Assembly: GCF_021173675.1 (NCBI RefSeq)
Contig: NZ_JAIHON010000002.1
Span: 372,001 to 436,000 of the forward strand
Source: Streptomyces lincolnensis
GTDB lineage: Bacteria > Actinomycetota > Actinomycetes > Streptomycetales > Streptomycetaceae
Reading direction: 5' to 3'
DNA: 64,000 nt
Below the pieces are notes generated by a model. The model had not been told where the DNA came from and ran no database searches. It saw only the letters and a list, made by a program, of their open reading frames with translations. The number at the start of each line of letters is the position of its first letter. The first letter of the stretch is position 1. The translations under genes were made by a program, and so were the position numbers. Positions 28,504-38,133 of this stretch are shown in pieces.

Positions 28504-29853
28504 TCACAGACCCGGGATCCGGCCGTTGCGGAACAGGTCCACGAAGGTCTGGTGGTCGGCACGCGCGCGGGCGCCGTAGCCGTGCGCGAAGTCGACGAGC
28601 AGGGCCGCGAATCCGTCCTCGTCGGCGGCGATCGCCGCGTCGATGGCCCGCTCGGTGGAGAACGGCACCAGGGACTCGCCGGACTGGTCGTCCGCCGCCG
28701 CGTGCATGGTGGCCGTCGCCCGGCCCAGGTCGGCGACGACGCCCGCGATCTCCTCCGGGTCGTCTATGTCGCTCCAGTCGAGATCCACGGCGTACGGCGA
28801 GATCTCGGCGACCAGCTGGCCCGCGCCGTCCAGTTCGGTCCAGCCCAGCCACGGGTCGGCGTGCTGCTGGAGGGCGCGCTGGGAGATCACCGTGCGGTGG
28901 CCCTCGTGCTGGAAGTAGTCGCGGATCGCCGGGTCGGTGACATGGCGGGAGACGGCCGGGGTCTGGGCCTGCTTGATGTAGATGACGACGTCGTTCTCCA
29001 GGGCGTCGGTGTGGCCCTCCAGCAGGATGTTGTACGACGGCAGGCCGGCCGATCCGATGCCGATGCCGCGCCGGCCCACGACGTCCTTGACGCGGTAGGA
29101 GTCCGGGCGGGCCAGGGACGCCTCCGGGAGGGTCTCCAGGTAGCCGTCGAAGGCCGCGAGGACCTTGTAGCGGGTGGCGGCGTCCAGCTCGATGGAGCCG
29201 CCGCCGGGCGCGAAGCGGCGCTCGAAGTCGCGGATCTCGGTCATCGACTCCAGCAGGCCGAACCGGGTGAGCGAGCGGGCGTCCCGCAGCGCGTCCAGGA
29301 GCGGGCCCTGCGCGGTGTCCAGGGTGAAGGGCGGCACCTCGTCGCTCTTGGCGCCGGTGGCCAGGGCGTGGATCCGCTCGCGGTACGCGCCCGCGTACAC
29401 CTGCACCAGCTCGGTGATCTGGTCGTCGCCGAGCGCCTTCGCGTAGCCGATGAGCGCCACGGAGGCGGCGAAGCGCTTGAGGTCCCAGGTGAAGGGGCCG
29501 ACGTAGGCCTCGTCGAAGTCGTTGACGTTGAAGATCAGCCGGCCGTTGGCGTCCAGGTAGGTGCCGAAGTTCTCGGCGTGGAGGTCGCCGTGGATCCAGA
29601 CGCGGGAGGTCCGCTCGTCGAGGTACGGTCCGGCGAGTATGCCGTCACTGCCGCGCGCGCCGCTCTCCGCGTCCAGGTCGTGGTAGAAGAGGCACGCCGT
29701 GCCCCGGTAGAACGCGAAGGCCGAGGCCGCCATCTTCCGGAACTTCACGCGGAACGCGGCCGGGTCGGCGGCGAGGAGCTGGCCGAAGGCGGTGTCGAAG
29801 ACGGCGAGGATCTCCTCGCCGCGGTGCTCGTCGTTGAGCTGCGGGACCGACAT
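28504..29853 (-). CDS. DUF2252 family protein
   Basis: 449 aa. DUF2252 members have no settled function. Visible is a phosphotransferase-like core: WIHGDLHAENFG (about residues 87-98) followed by FNVNDFDEAYVGPFTWDLKR (about 108-127), matching the HGDxHxxN and D-F-D layout of aminoglycoside phosphotransferase/kinase folds, and IGSAGLPSYNILLEG later. ATG 29853 chosen because CAGGAGG lies 9 bases upstream and the N-terminus then reads MSVPQLNDEHRGEEIL; a longer frame to 29916 lacks support. Divergent from dnaE. Confidence 0.82.
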   Translation of the reverse strand: MSVPQLNDEHRGEEILAVFDTAFGQLLAADPAAFRVKFRKMAASAFAFYRGTACLFYHDLDAESGARGSDGILAGPYLDERTSRVWIHGDLHAENFGTYLDANGRLIFNVNDFDEAYVGPFTWDLKRFAASVALIGYAKALGDDQITELVQVYAGAYRERIHALATGAKSDEVPPFTLDTAQGPLLDALRDARSLTRFGLLESMTEIRDFERRFAPGGGSIELDAATRYKVLAAFDGYLETLPEASLARPDSYRVKDVVGRRGIGIGSAGLPSYNILLEGHTDALENDVVIYIKQAQTPAVSRHVTDPAIRDYFQHEGHRTVISQRALQQHADPWLGWTELDGAGQLVAEISPYAVDLDWSDIDDPEEIAGVVADLGRATATMHAAADDQSGESLVPFSTERAIDAAIAADEDGFAALLVDFAHGYGARARADHQTFVDLFRNGRIPGL

Positions 29854-29997
29854 CGCTGGGTGCCTCCTGGTACGGGTGGTGCGTGACGTGTGGAGCGGAT
29901 CTTCTGCCCGGACCAACGTGCGGGGGTCCCGGGGAGTGCCCGTTCTTCTTCACACGAAGGTACGTGGGGGAGCCCGCCGAGTGTCAGTGCCGAGGCA

Positions 29998-30003
29998 TAG
30001 ACT
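29998..30003 (+). promoter_or_regulatory. candidate -10 of dnaE
   Basis: TAGACT in the 224-bp DUF2252/dnaE gap, about 75 bp before the dnaE start; no convincing -35. The remainder of the gap shows no other feature. Confidence 0.35.
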
Positions 30004-30077
30004 TCGACGCTGTCCGCCAGACTGTCCGCAGCCTGTCGGGCCCTCGTCGACGCCCGTTTTCCTTGGAGGCCGAAGCC

Positions 30078-33000
30078 GTGTCAAAGCCGCCGTTCACGCA
30101 CCTGCACGTCCACACCCAGTACTCGCTGCTGGACGGTGCCGCACGGCTGAAGGACATGTTCAACGCGTGCAACGAGATGGGCATGACCCACATCGCGATG
30201 TCCGACCACGGCAACCTGCACGGGGCGTACGACTTCTTCCACACCGCGCAGAAGGCGGGCGTGACGCCGATCATCGGGATCGAGGCGTACGTGGCGCCGG
30301 AGTCGCGGCGCAACAAGCGCAAGATCCAGTGGGGGCAGCCGCACCAGAAGCGGGACGACGTCTCGGGTTCGGGTGGTTACACCCACAAGACGATCTGGGC
30401 GGCGAACAAGACGGGGCTGCACAACCTCTTCCGGCTGTCCTCGGACGCCTATGCCGAGGGCTGGCTGCAGAAGTGGCCGCGGATGGACAAGGAGACCATC
30501 TCCCAGTGGTCGGAGGGGCTGATCGCCTCCACCGGCTGTCCGTCGGGGGAGCTGCAGACCCGGCTGCGGCTGGGCCAGTACGACGAGGCGCTGAAGGCGG
30601 CCGCCGACTACCAGGACATCTTCGGCAAGGACCGGTACTTCCTGGAGCTGATGGACCACGGCATCGACATCGAGCACCGGGTCCGTGACGGGCTGCTGGA
30701 GATCGGCAAGAAGCTCGGCATCCCGCCGCTGGTCACCAACGACTCGCACTACACGTACGCCCACGAGGCGACCGCGCACGACGCGCTGTTGTGCATCCAG
30801 ACCGGCAAGAACCTCTCGGACCCGGACCGGTTCCGCTTCGACGGCACCGGCTACTACCTGAAGTCCACGGACGAGATGTACGCCGTCGACTCCTCGGACG
30901 CCTGGCAGGAGGGCTGCCGCAACACCCTCCTGGTGGCCGAGCAGATCGACACCACCGGCATGTTCGAGGCGAAGAACCTCATGCCGAAGTTCGACATCCC
31001 CGAGGGCTTCACCGAGGTCACCTGGTTCAAGGAGGAGGTCCGCCGGGGCATGGAGCGCCGCTTCCCCGGCGGTGTCCCGGAGGACCGGCAGAAGCAGGCC
31101 GAGTACGAGATGGACGTCATCATCCAGATGGGGTTCCCGGGCTACTTCCTCGTCGTCGCCGACTTCATCATGTGGGCCAAGAACCAGGGCATCGCGGTCG
31201 GCCCCGGCCGAGGCTCCGCGGCCGGTTCGATCGTCGCGTACGCCATGGGCATCACCGACCTCGACCCGATCCCGCACGGTCTGATCTTCGAGCGGTTCCT
31301 CAACCCCGAGCGTGTCTCGATGCCCGATGTCGACATCGACTTCGACGAGCGTCGGCGCGTCGAGGTGATCCGGTACGTGACGGAGAAGTACGGGGCCGAC
31401 AAGGTCGCCATGATCGGCACCTACGGCAAGATCAAGGCCAAGAACGCGATCAAGGACTCCGCGCGCGTGCTGGGCTACCCGTACGCGATGGGCGACCGCC
31501 TCACCAAGGCCATGCCCGCCGACGTCCTCGGCAAGGGCATCGACCTCAACGGCATCACCGACCCCTCGCACCCGCGCTACAGCGAGGCCGGCGAGATCCG
31601 CGCGATGTACGAGAACGAACCGGACGTCAAGAAGGTCATCGACACCGCCAAGGGCGTCGAGGGCCTGGTCCGGCAGATGGGTGTGCACGCCGCCGGCGTG
31701 ATCATGTCCAGCGAGCCCATCGTCGACCACGCCCCGATCTGGGTACGGCACACCGACGGCGTGACCATCACGCAGTGGGACTACCCGCAGTGCGAGTCGC
31801 TCGGCCTGCTGAAGATGGACTTCCTGGGCCTGCGCAACCTGACGATCATGGACGACGCCGTCAAGATGGTGAAGTCCAACAAGGGCATCGATCTCGACCT
31901 GCTGGCCCTGCCGCTCGACGATCCGACGACCTTCGAACTCCTCCAGCGCGGCGAGACCCTCGGCGTGTTCCAGTTCGACGGCGGCCCCATGCGCTCCCTG
32001 CTGCGCCTGATGAAGCCCGACAACTTCGAGGACATCTCCGCCGTCTCCGCGCTCTACCGTCCCGGCCCGATGGGCATGGACTCGCACACCAACTACGCGC
32101 TGCGCAAGAACAAGCTCCAGGAGATCACCCCCATCCACAAGGAGCTCGAAGAGCCCCTCAGGGAGGTCCTGGACGTCACCTACGGCCTGATCGTCTACCA
32201 GGAGCAGGTGCAGAAGGCCGCCCAGATCATCGCCGGGTACTCGCTCGGCGAGGCCGACATCCTGCGCCGCGTCATGGGCAAGAAGAAGCCCGACGAACTG
32301 GCCAAGAACTTCGTCCTCTTCCAGAAGGGCGCCCGCGACAAGGGCTACAGCGACGAGGCCATCCAGGCCCTGTGGGACGTGCTGGTCCCCTTCGCCGGCT
32401 ACGCCTTCAACAAGGCGCACTCCGCCGCGTACGGCCTGGTCTCCTACTGGACCGCCTACCTCAAGGCCAACCACCCGGCCGAGTACATGGCGGCGTTGCT
32501 GACGTCGGTGAAGGACGACAAGGACAAGTCGGCGGTCTATCTGAACGAGTGCCGGCGCATGGGCATCAAGGTGCTGCCGCCGAACGTGAACGAGTCGGTG
32601 CACAACTTCGCCGCGCAGGGCGACGACGTGATCCTCTTCGGCCTGGAGGCGGTGCGCAACGTGGGCACCAACGTGGTCGAGTCGATCATCAAGAGCCGCA
32701 AGGCCAAGGGCAAGTACGCCTCCTTCCCCGACTACCTGGACAAGGTCGAGGCGGTGGCCTGCAACAAGCGGACCACGGAGTCGTTGATCAAGGCGGGCGC
32801 GTTCGACACCCTGGGGCACACCCGCAAGGGGCTGACCGCGCACTTCGAGCCGATGATCGACAACGTGGTGGCGGTCAAGCGCAAGGAGGCCGAGGGCCAG
32901 TTCGACCTGTTCGGCGGGATGGGTGAGCAGGAGTCCAGCGAGCCCGGGTTCGGCCTGGACGTGGAGTTCACCACCGAGGAGTGGGACAAGACCTATCTGC

Positions 33001-33617
33001 TCGCCCAGGAGCGGGAGATGCTCGGCCTGTACGTCTCCGATCACCCGCTGTTCGGTCTGGAGCACGTGCTCTCCGACAAGGCGGACGCGGGCATCGCGCA
33101 GCTGACCGGCGGTGAGCATGCCGATGGTGCGGTGGTGACGATCGGCGGGATCATCTCCGGGCTCCAGCGCAAGATGACCAAGCAGGGCAACGCCTGGGCG
33201 ATCGCCACGGTGGAGGACCTGGCCGGCTCCATCGAGTGCATGTTCTTCCCGGCGACCTACCAGCTGGTCTCCACCCAACTCGTCGAGGACGCGGTGGTGT
33301 TCGTCAAGGGCCGCCTCGACAAGCGCGAGGACGTGCCGCGGCTGGTCGCGATGGAGCTCCAGGTCCCCGACCTGTCGAACGCGGGCACCAACGCGCCCGT
33401 GATCCTCACCATCCCGGCCACCCGGGTGACCCCGCCGATGGTCAGCCGCCTCGGCGAGATCCTCAGCCACCACAAGGGCGAGAGCGAGGTCCGGATCAAG
33501 CTCCAGGGGCCCCGCAAGACGACCGTGCTGCGCCTCGACCGGCACCGGGTCAAGCCCGACCCGGCCCTCTTCGGTGACCTGAAGGTGCTGCTGGGACCGT
33601 CCTGCCTGGCGGGCTGA
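30078..33617 (+). CDS. dnaE: DNA polymerase III alpha subunit DnaE1
   Basis: 1179-aa replicative polymerase. N-terminal PHP domain (FTHLHVHTQYSLLDGA, MSDHGNLHGA) that in actinobacteria carries proofreading exonuclease activity. Palm motifs GPGRGSAAGSIVAYAMGI (about 375) and the catalytic MPDVDIDFDERRR (about 415); helix-hairpin-helix, OB domain (VVTIGGIISGLQRK) and the clamp-binding peptide QFDLFGG (about 941) come after. GTG 30078 with TTGGAGG upstream gives MSKPPFTHLHVHTQYS, the usual start; an upstream extension is rejected. Confidence 0.97.
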   Translation: MSKPPFTHLHVHTQYSLLDGAARLKDMFNACNEMGMTHIAMSDHGNLHGAYDFFHTAQKAGVTPIIGIEAYVAPESRRNKRKIQWGQPHQKRDDVSGSGGYTHKTIWAANKTGLHNLFRLSSDAYAEGWLQKWPRMDKETISQWSEGLIASTGCPSGELQTRLRLGQYDEALKAAADYQDIFGKDRYFLELMDHGIDIEHRVRDGLLEIGKKLGIPPLVTNDSHYTYAHEATAHDALLCIQTGKNLSDPDRFRFDGTGYYLKSTDEMYAVDSSDAWQEGCRNTLLVAEQIDTTGMFEAKNLMPKFDIPEGFTEVTWFKEEVRRGMERRFPGGVPEDRQKQAEYEMDVIIQMGFPGYFLVVADFIMWAKNQGIAVGPGRGSAAGSIVAYAMGITDLDPIPHGLIFERFLNPERVSMPDVDIDFDERRRVEVIRYVTEKYGADKVAMIGTYGKIKAKNAIKDSARVLGYPYAMGDRLTKAMPADVLGKGIDLNGITDPSHPRYSEAGEIRAMYENEPDVKKVIDTAKGVEGLVRQMGVHAAGVIMSSEPIVDHAPIWVRHTDGVTITQWDYPQCESLGLLKMDFLGLRNLTIMDDAVKMVKSNKGIDLDLLALPLDDPTTFELLQRGETLGVFQFDGGPMRSLLRLMKPDNFEDISAVSALYRPGPMGMDSHTNYALRKNKLQEITPIHKELEEPLREVLDVTYGLIVYQEQVQKAAQIIAGYSLGEADILRRVMGKKKPDELAKNFVLFQKGARDKGYSDEAIQALWDVLVPFAGYAFNKAHSAAYGLVSYWTAYLKANHPAEYMAALLTSVKDDKDKSAVYLNECRRMGIKVLPPNVNESVHNFAAQGDDVILFGLEAVRNVGTNVVESIIKSRKAKGKYASFPDYLDKVEAVACNKRTTESLIKAGAFDTLGHTRKGLTAHFEPMIDNVVAVKRKEAEGQFDLFGGMGEQESSEPGFGLDVEFTTEEWDKTYLLAQEREMLGLYVSDHPLFGLEHVLSDKADAGIAQLTGGEHADGAVVTIGGIISGLQRKMTKQGNAWAIATVEDLAGSIECMFFPATYQLVSTQLVEDAVVFVKGRLDKREDVPRLVAMELQVPDLSNAGTNAPVILTIPATRVTPPMVSRLGEILSHHKGESEVRIKLQGPRKTTVLRLDRHRVKPDPALFGDLKVLLGPSCLAG

Positions 33618-33636
33618 GGCCGGGCGCCTGACGTGC

Positions 33637-33672
33637 GCGAGGGGCGCATCCGTGATCGGACGCGCCCCTCGC
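33637..33672 (+). terminator. terminator of dnaE
   Basis: GCGAGGGGCGC (33637-33647) pairs perfectly with GCGCCCCTCGC (33662-33672), 14-base loop, 20 bp after the dnaE stop and in front of a convergent small gene. Confidence 0.75.
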
Positions 33673-33708
33673 CGTGTGCCTGGCCTTCAACGGCCCGATA
33701 TGCAGATG

Positions 33709-33873
33709 TCAGTTGTGGCCGAAGCGCTTCTGCTTGCCCTTGCGGGCCATGTCGCTCGGCGTCACCTGCGTCATGCGCTGTTCGGCCTGCGCCTCCATCG
33801 AGGACTGCTGCGCCTGCTGCTGACCACGCTCGGACTGCGGCTGCTTACGTTCACGGTTCTTGTTCTTGGCCAT
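33709..33873 (-). CDS. 54-aa hydrophilic protein of unknown function
   Basis: Short Gln/Lys/Arg-rich protein beginning MAKNKNRERKQPQSERG and ending MARKGKQKRFGHN. ATG preceded by GGAGG at 9 bases, codon use typical of the genome, third positions GC-rich. Probably a real small gene, basic and without Cys or membrane segment; it could bind nucleic acid, but nothing proves that. Convergent with dnaE. Confidence 0.65.
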   Translation of the reverse strand: MAKNKNRERKQPQSERGQQQAQQSSMEAQAEQRMTQVTPSDMARKGKQKRFGHN

Positions 33874-34097
33874 GGTGATCTGCCTCCTGTGGGGGATCTA
33901 GGGGCCAGGGCCGGGACCAGATTCACATAGGCTGACAAAGAGCGCATGTCGGATAATTACGGTGTGTGACAGGGAATGTCGCCGGGCGATGCCCCGAAAC
34001 GCCACGCCGAAGATCGAGTTCCGGCCGTTAACCCCCGTACGGTCGGGCAGACTCGAAGCAAGCCCGAAGCAAACCTCCCGGGAAGAGGGTGAGTCGT

Positions 34098-35315
34098 GTG
34101 GACCGCTGCATCGTCCTGGTGGACGCCGGGTATCTGCTGGGGGCGGCGGCCAGCCTCCTCGCCGGGGAACCCTCGCGGTCCCGGATCACCGTGGATCACG
34201 CCGCCCTCATCCAAGGGCTGCGCGACCGTGCCGAGTCCGACACGGAACGGCCGTTGCTGCGCATCTACTGGTTCGACGGCGCCCCCGACCGCGTCCCGCA
34301 GCCCGAGCACCGCAGGCTGCGCGTGATGCCCCGGGTCACCGTCCGGCTGGGCGCCCTGACCCGCAGCGACGGACGCTGGGCCCAGAAGGGCGTGGACGCC
34401 GCCATGCACGCCGAGCTCACCGAACTGGCCCGCAACCGTGCCTGCTCCGACATCGTCCTGGTCACCGGCGACGGCGACCTGCTGCCGGGCATGATGGCCG
34501 CCAAGGAGCACGGCGTCGCCGTACACCTGTGGGCCGTGCAGGCGGCCGACGGGGACTACAACCAGTCCGAGGACCTGGTCGCCGAGGCCGACGAGCGGCG
34601 GGTGCTGGACCGGGCTTGGATCATCAAGGCCGTACGGGCCAAGGAGATCGGCGGGATCTGCGCGCCGCCGCCCGCGCCGCGGCCCGAGATCGCCGCGATC
34701 CTCTCCGCGCCGCTGCCCGAGTCCGCGCTCTCCTCGGGGGAGCGGCCCGCCGAGGAGAGCGAGCACGCGGCCGCCTCCGCCGCCTCGGAGAACGGCACCC
34801 AGGAGCGGGTGCCCGCGCCCAAGGGTGTGCCCACCCCCAAGGACCTGGCCGCGCTGCGCGCCCCCGGCGTCCAGCCCGCCCAGCCGCCGCAGACCGCGAC
34901 CCTGCGCTGGTCCTCCGACAAAGGGTGGGTCGACCGGCCCGGAGTCACCGCGGAGCCCCCCGAGATCGCCACCATGCCGACGCTCGCCCAGCTGACCACC
35001 GCCGAGCAGCGGTGGGCCGACCGGGAGGAGGACATCACCACCGTCGGCGGCGATCCGTTCGAGGTGGGGCAGGTCTTCGCGCGCCGGTGGATGGAGCGGC
35101 TGGGCGACCCGAGCCATGTCCAGAAGCTGTCCGGCATGTACCCGCGGATCCCGCACCGCATAGACGGCGAGCTGCTGCGGTACGCCGCCCGCTTCGGCCT
35201 GCTCGCACACAAGGACGACCAGATCGACGAGCACGACCGTTACGCCATCCGGGCCGGCTTCTGGCGGGAGATCGACGCGCGTACGGCGGCCGAACACGCG
35301 CCCGCCGGTGAATGA
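34098..35315 (+). CDS. NYN (PIN-like) domain protein
   Basis: 405 aa. N-terminal NYN domain, a PIN-like RNase fold: IVLVDAGYLLGAAASLL (about 3-19), YWFDGAPD, KGVDAAMHAEL (about 98) and VLVTGDGDLLPGMMAAKEHG (about 122), with acidic residues in the expected metal positions. An Ala/Pro-rich linker (about 190-270) separates a second conserved C-terminal domain (EDITTVGGDPFEVGQVFARRW onward) I do not recognise. GTG 34098 preferred over 34089 because GGAAGAGGG then sits 8 bases upstream. Confidence 0.8.
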   Translation: MDRCIVLVDAGYLLGAAASLLAGEPSRSRITVDHAALIQGLRDRAESDTERPLLRIYWFDGAPDRVPQPEHRRLRVMPRVTVRLGALTRSDGRWAQKGVDAAMHAELTELARNRACSDIVLVTGDGDLLPGMMAAKEHGVAVHLWAVQAADGDYNQSEDLVAEADERRVLDRAWIIKAVRAKEIGGICAPPPAPRPEIAAILSAPLPESALSSGERPAEESEHAAASAASENGTQERVPAPKGVPTPKDLAALRAPGVQPAQPPQTATLRWSSDKGWVDRPGVTAEPPEIATMPTLAQLTTAEQRWADREEDITTVGGDPFEVGQVFARRWMERLGDPSHVQKLSGMYPRIPHRIDGELLRYAARFGLLAHKDDQIDEHDRYAIRAGFWREIDARTAAEHAPAGE

Positions 35316-35379
35316 GATCCTTACCGGCGGATCGACCGTCGTGAGCCGACCCGAGGGTCGGTGGGCGTTCCCGACCCCG

Positions 35380-35385
35380 TAGTCT
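35380..35385 (+). promoter_or_regulatory. -10 of a probable leaderless ABC transporter transcript
   Basis: TAGTCT followed by 8 bases and the GTG at 35394. A CCGACCC/GGGTCGG repeat (35346-35361) lies just upstream. Confidence 0.5.
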
Positions 35386-35393
35386 CGTCCCTT

Positions 35394-36413
35394 GTGAGTA
35401 CGCGCGCGGCACAGGCACTTCGACACGGTGGTGGCGTCGTGTGCGCGGTGCGCGGGCTGACGAAGACCTATCCGGCGGTACGGGGACGGCGGGGCACACC
35501 GGCAACACCCGAGGTGAGGGCCACCGACGACGTACGGCTGGACATCCGGGGCGGTGAGATCTTCGGGCTCCTGGGCCCGAACGGCGCCGGGAAGACAACC
35601 CTGGTGCGCCAGCTGACCGGGCTGATGCGGCCCGACCGCGGCAGCGTCGAGATCCTCGGCCACGACATCGTGCGCCACCCCGAGCGGGCCTCCCGGATCC
35701 TCGCCTACCTGGGCCAGGAATCCACCGCCCTCGACGAGCTGACCGTCTCGCTCGCCGCCGAGACCACCGGGCGGCTGCGCGGCCTGGAGGCCGCCCGGGC
35801 GCGGGCCGAGCGGGACGCCGTACTGGAGGAGCTGGGGCTCACCGCGCTCGCCGGGCGGCCGCTGAAGAAGCTCTCGGGCGGGCAGCGGCGGCTGGCGTGC
35901 TTCGCCGCCGCGCTGGTCGGGGAGCGGCCGCTGCTGGTGCTCGACGAGCCGACCACCGCGATGGACCCCGTGGCGCGGCGCGCGGTGTGGTCCGCCGTCG
36001 ACCGGCGCCGGGCCGAGCGCGGTACGACCGTCCTGCTCGTCACCCACAACGTCATCGAGGCCGAGACCGTCCTCGACCGGGTCGCCGTCCTCGACCGGGG
36101 ACGCGTCATCGCCTGCGACACGCCCGCCGGGCTCAAGGAGCAGGTCGCCGGGGACGTCCGGGTCGACCTGGTCTGGCGCGAGGCGGCCCCGCTGAACGTG
36201 CCCGAGGTCGCCGCGCTGCGCGACCGGGTCGTGGAGTCCGGGCGCCGCTGGACCCTCCGGCTCGCGCCGGAGGAGGCACGCGCGGTCGTCGCCACCGTCA
36301 CCGGCGGGGCCGCCTTCGCCGCGCTCGACGACTTCACGCTGACCACGCCCAGCCTGGAGGACGTGTACCTGGCCCTGGGCGGTGCCGCACGGCAGGGGCT
36401 GGTGAAGGGGTGA
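35394..36413 (+). CDS. ABC transporter ATP-binding protein (drug/DrrA-type)
   Basis: 339-aa nucleotide-binding subunit of an exporter. Walker A GLLGPNGAGKTT (about 57-68), Q-loop YLGQE (about 104), signature KKLSGGQRRLACFAAAL (about 158-174), Walker B LLVLDEPTTAMDP (about 180-192) and the H-loop His in VTHNVIEAE. The C-terminal extension beyond residue 230 fits the DrrA/multidrug group. Pairs with the permease 103 bp downstream. Substrate unknown. Confidence 0.92.
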   Translation: MSTRAAQALRHGGGVVCAVRGLTKTYPAVRGRRGTPATPEVRATDDVRLDIRGGEIFGLLGPNGAGKTTLVRQLTGLMRPDRGSVEILGHDIVRHPERASRILAYLGQESTALDELTVSLAAETTGRLRGLEAARARAERDAVLEELGLTALAGRPLKKLSGGQRRLACFAAALVGERPLLVLDEPTTAMDPVARRAVWSAVDRRRAERGTTVLLVTHNVIEAETVLDRVAVLDRGRVIACDTPAGLKEQVAGDVRVDLVWREAAPLNVPEVAALRDRVVESGRRWTLRLAPEEARAVVATVTGGAAFAALDDFTLTTPSLEDVYLALGGAARQGLVKG

Positions 36414-36516
36414 GACGGGGTGAGCGCGTCTTGAGTGCACGGGCCGTCGAATCCGTACAGAACAAGCGGAACAGGACGTCTGCCGGAGTGAAACCGAGAG
36501 AGGGGAGCCGCACGAG

Positions 36517-37338
36517 GTGAGTGTCGTACCCGCCGAGGTTCTGCCGGGCAGTGCCCTGGCCGTGGAGGAGCCGGTCCGTGAGGCGGCCGAGCTCGGCCCG
36601 CGCGCGCGACTGTGGCCGGCGCTGGCGGCCGTGTACCGGGCGCAGCTGTCCCGGGCCCGGGTCGCGCGCATCCCGCTGCTGTTCGTGGCGACCTTCCAGT
36701 CCGTCGGGATCATGATCCTGATGCGCGGGGTCGTGGACGGTGGCGGTGAGGCGCAGGCGGTCGTGGCCGGCTCGGCGGTGCTCGTCGTCGCCTTCGTCGC
36801 GCTGAACCTGCTCGCGCAGTACTTCGGGCAGCTGCGGGCCAGCGGCGGGCTCGACCACTACGCGACCCTGCCCGTGCCGCCGGCGGCCGTGGTGCTCGGG
36901 GCGGCGGGCGCGTACGCCTCCTTCACCGTGCCCGGGACCGTCGTGACGGCCGTCTTCGGCTGTGTGCTGTTCGGGCTGCCGATCGCGCACCTGTGGGTAC
37001 TCATCGCCGTGATCCCGCTCGCGGGCGCGGCCCTCGCCGGGCTCGGGGCCGCGTGCGGGCTGCTCGCGCCGCGGCCGGAGCTGGCCACGCTGCTCGGGCA
37101 GCTGGGGATGTCCGCCGCGCTGCTGCTGGGCGTGCTGCCGGCCGACCGGATGCCGGAGGCGGTGCGGTTCCTGCGGGATCTGCTGCCGTCGACGTACGGC
37201 GTGGATGCCTTTGCGCGGACCTTCGGGCCGCATCCCGACTGGGCCCTCGTGCTCGGGGATCTCGCCGTGTGCGGGGTGGTGGGCGTGGTGTCGTTGGCCG
37301 TCGCCACCTGGGCGTACCGTCGGGCGGCCGTCCGATGA
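36517..37338 (+). CDS. ABC-2 type transporter permease
   Basis: 273-aa integral membrane partner of the preceding ATPase. Six hydrophobic segments: about 49-68, 75-97, 118-145, 153-178, 185-203 and 240-260, with an N-terminal cytoplasmic stretch of about 45 aa. ABC-2 family layout. GTG with GAGAGGGGAG about 8 bases upstream. Confidence 0.88.
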   Translation: MSVVPAEVLPGSALAVEEPVREAAELGPRARLWPALAAVYRAQLSRARVARIPLLFVATFQSVGIMILMRGVVDGGGEAQAVVAGSAVLVVAFVALNLLAQYFGQLRASGGLDHYATLPVPPAAVVLGAAGAYASFTVPGTVVTAVFGCVLFGLPIAHLWVLIAVIPLAGAALAGLGAACGLLAPRPELATLLGQLGMSAALLLGVLPADRMPEAVRFLRDLLPSTYGVDAFARTFGPHPDWALVLGDLAVCGVVGVVSLAVATWAYRRAAVR

Positions 37339-37360
37339 CGCGCCGCACAGGTGGGACTGG

Positions 37361-37366
37361 CACGAT
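37361..37366 (+). promoter_or_regulatory. possible -10 before the 37373 gene
   Basis: CACGAT, six bases before the GTG at 37373; weak match and no -35, listed because several genes here share this spacing. Confidence 0.3.
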
Positions 37367-37372
37367 GTCAGG

Positions 37373-38071
37373 GTGACCGCACCGTTGACTCCTTCTCCGT
37401 CGCCGCACGAGCCGTCCTCCCAGGCCTCGCCGTCCTCGCAGAGCTCGTGGCAGGGGGCTGCCGACGGGTATGCCGCGCCGGCGCCTTTCGACTCCGGGTA
37501 TGGACAGGATGGTCCCGGGATGAAGACCGAAGTGCGGGAGGCCGCGGTCGTCGCTGTCGCGGTGGCGCTCGGTGGGGTGTTGCTGGGGGTGCTGTGGTGG
37601 TGGCTGGCGCCGCGGGTGCCGCTGGTGGGGGATGTCGTCGACCAGAACTGGGTCGTCTATCTCAAGGACACCGAGGGGGAGCAGGCCGTCGGGGTGGATG
37701 GAACGTTCACTCTGCTGGGGCTGGCGTTCGGGGTGGTGACCGCGTTCGTCGTGTTTCTCGTGCGGCGGCGGGGTGGGGTGCCGCTGGTGGTGGCGCTCAC
37801 TGTCGGGGGGCTGTTGGGGTCCTTGCTGGCCTGGCGGCTGGGGGTGTGGCTCGGGCCCGCGCAGGATGTGGTGGCGCATGCTCGGTCGGTGGGCAAGGGG
37901 GTGACGTTCTCCGCGCCGTTGAAGTTGGGGGCGAAGGGGGCGTTGCTGGCGTGGTCGCTGGCGGCGGTGCTGGTTCATCTCGGGCTGACGGGGTTGTTCG
38001 GGCCGCGGGATCCTGAGCCGGGGGGTTATGAGGCGGTGCCCAAGGATGGGTACGGGGCGCCGCTGGCCTAG
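37373..38071 (+). CDS. integral membrane protein, possibly DUF2567-like
   Basis: 232 aa. Ser/Pro/Gln-rich cytoplasmic N-terminus (about 45 aa), then four hydrophobic segments (about 52-75, 108-130, 135-158 and 186-207) with an external loop containing VPLVGDVVDQNWVVYLKDTEGEQAVGVD-like residues, and a short polar tail. The pattern resembles actinobacterial DUF2567 membrane proteins; no function known. GTG 37373 chosen because upstream codons lie in the preceding permease. Confidence 0.7.
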   Translation: MTAPLTPSPSPHEPSSQASPSSQSSWQGAADGYAAPAPFDSGYGQDGPGMKTEVREAAVVAVAVALGGVLLGVLWWWLAPRVPLVGDVVDQNWVVYLKDTEGEQAVGVDGTFTLLGLAFGVVTAFVVFLVRRRGGVPLVVALTVGGLLGSLLAWRLGVWLGPAQDVVAHARSVGKGVTFSAPLKLGAKGALLAWSLAAVLVHLGLTGLFGPRDPEPGGYEAVPKDGYGAPLA

Positions 38072-38133
38072 GGGGTGGGGTGTGGTTGCTGTCTTTGGGT
38101 TTCGCCCCCGCCGCCCCTACCCGTCCCATCCCC

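Noticed and set aside
30081..33545. 1154-codon minus-strand frame over dnaE
   Set aside because: Exact antisense of dnaE, composition of a GC-bias shadow (His/Val/Asp-rich) and no family motif.
33957..36713. 918-codon minus-strand frame over the NYN and ABC genes
   Set aside because: Covers three well-supported + genes; low-complexity Gly/Arg/Pro composition.
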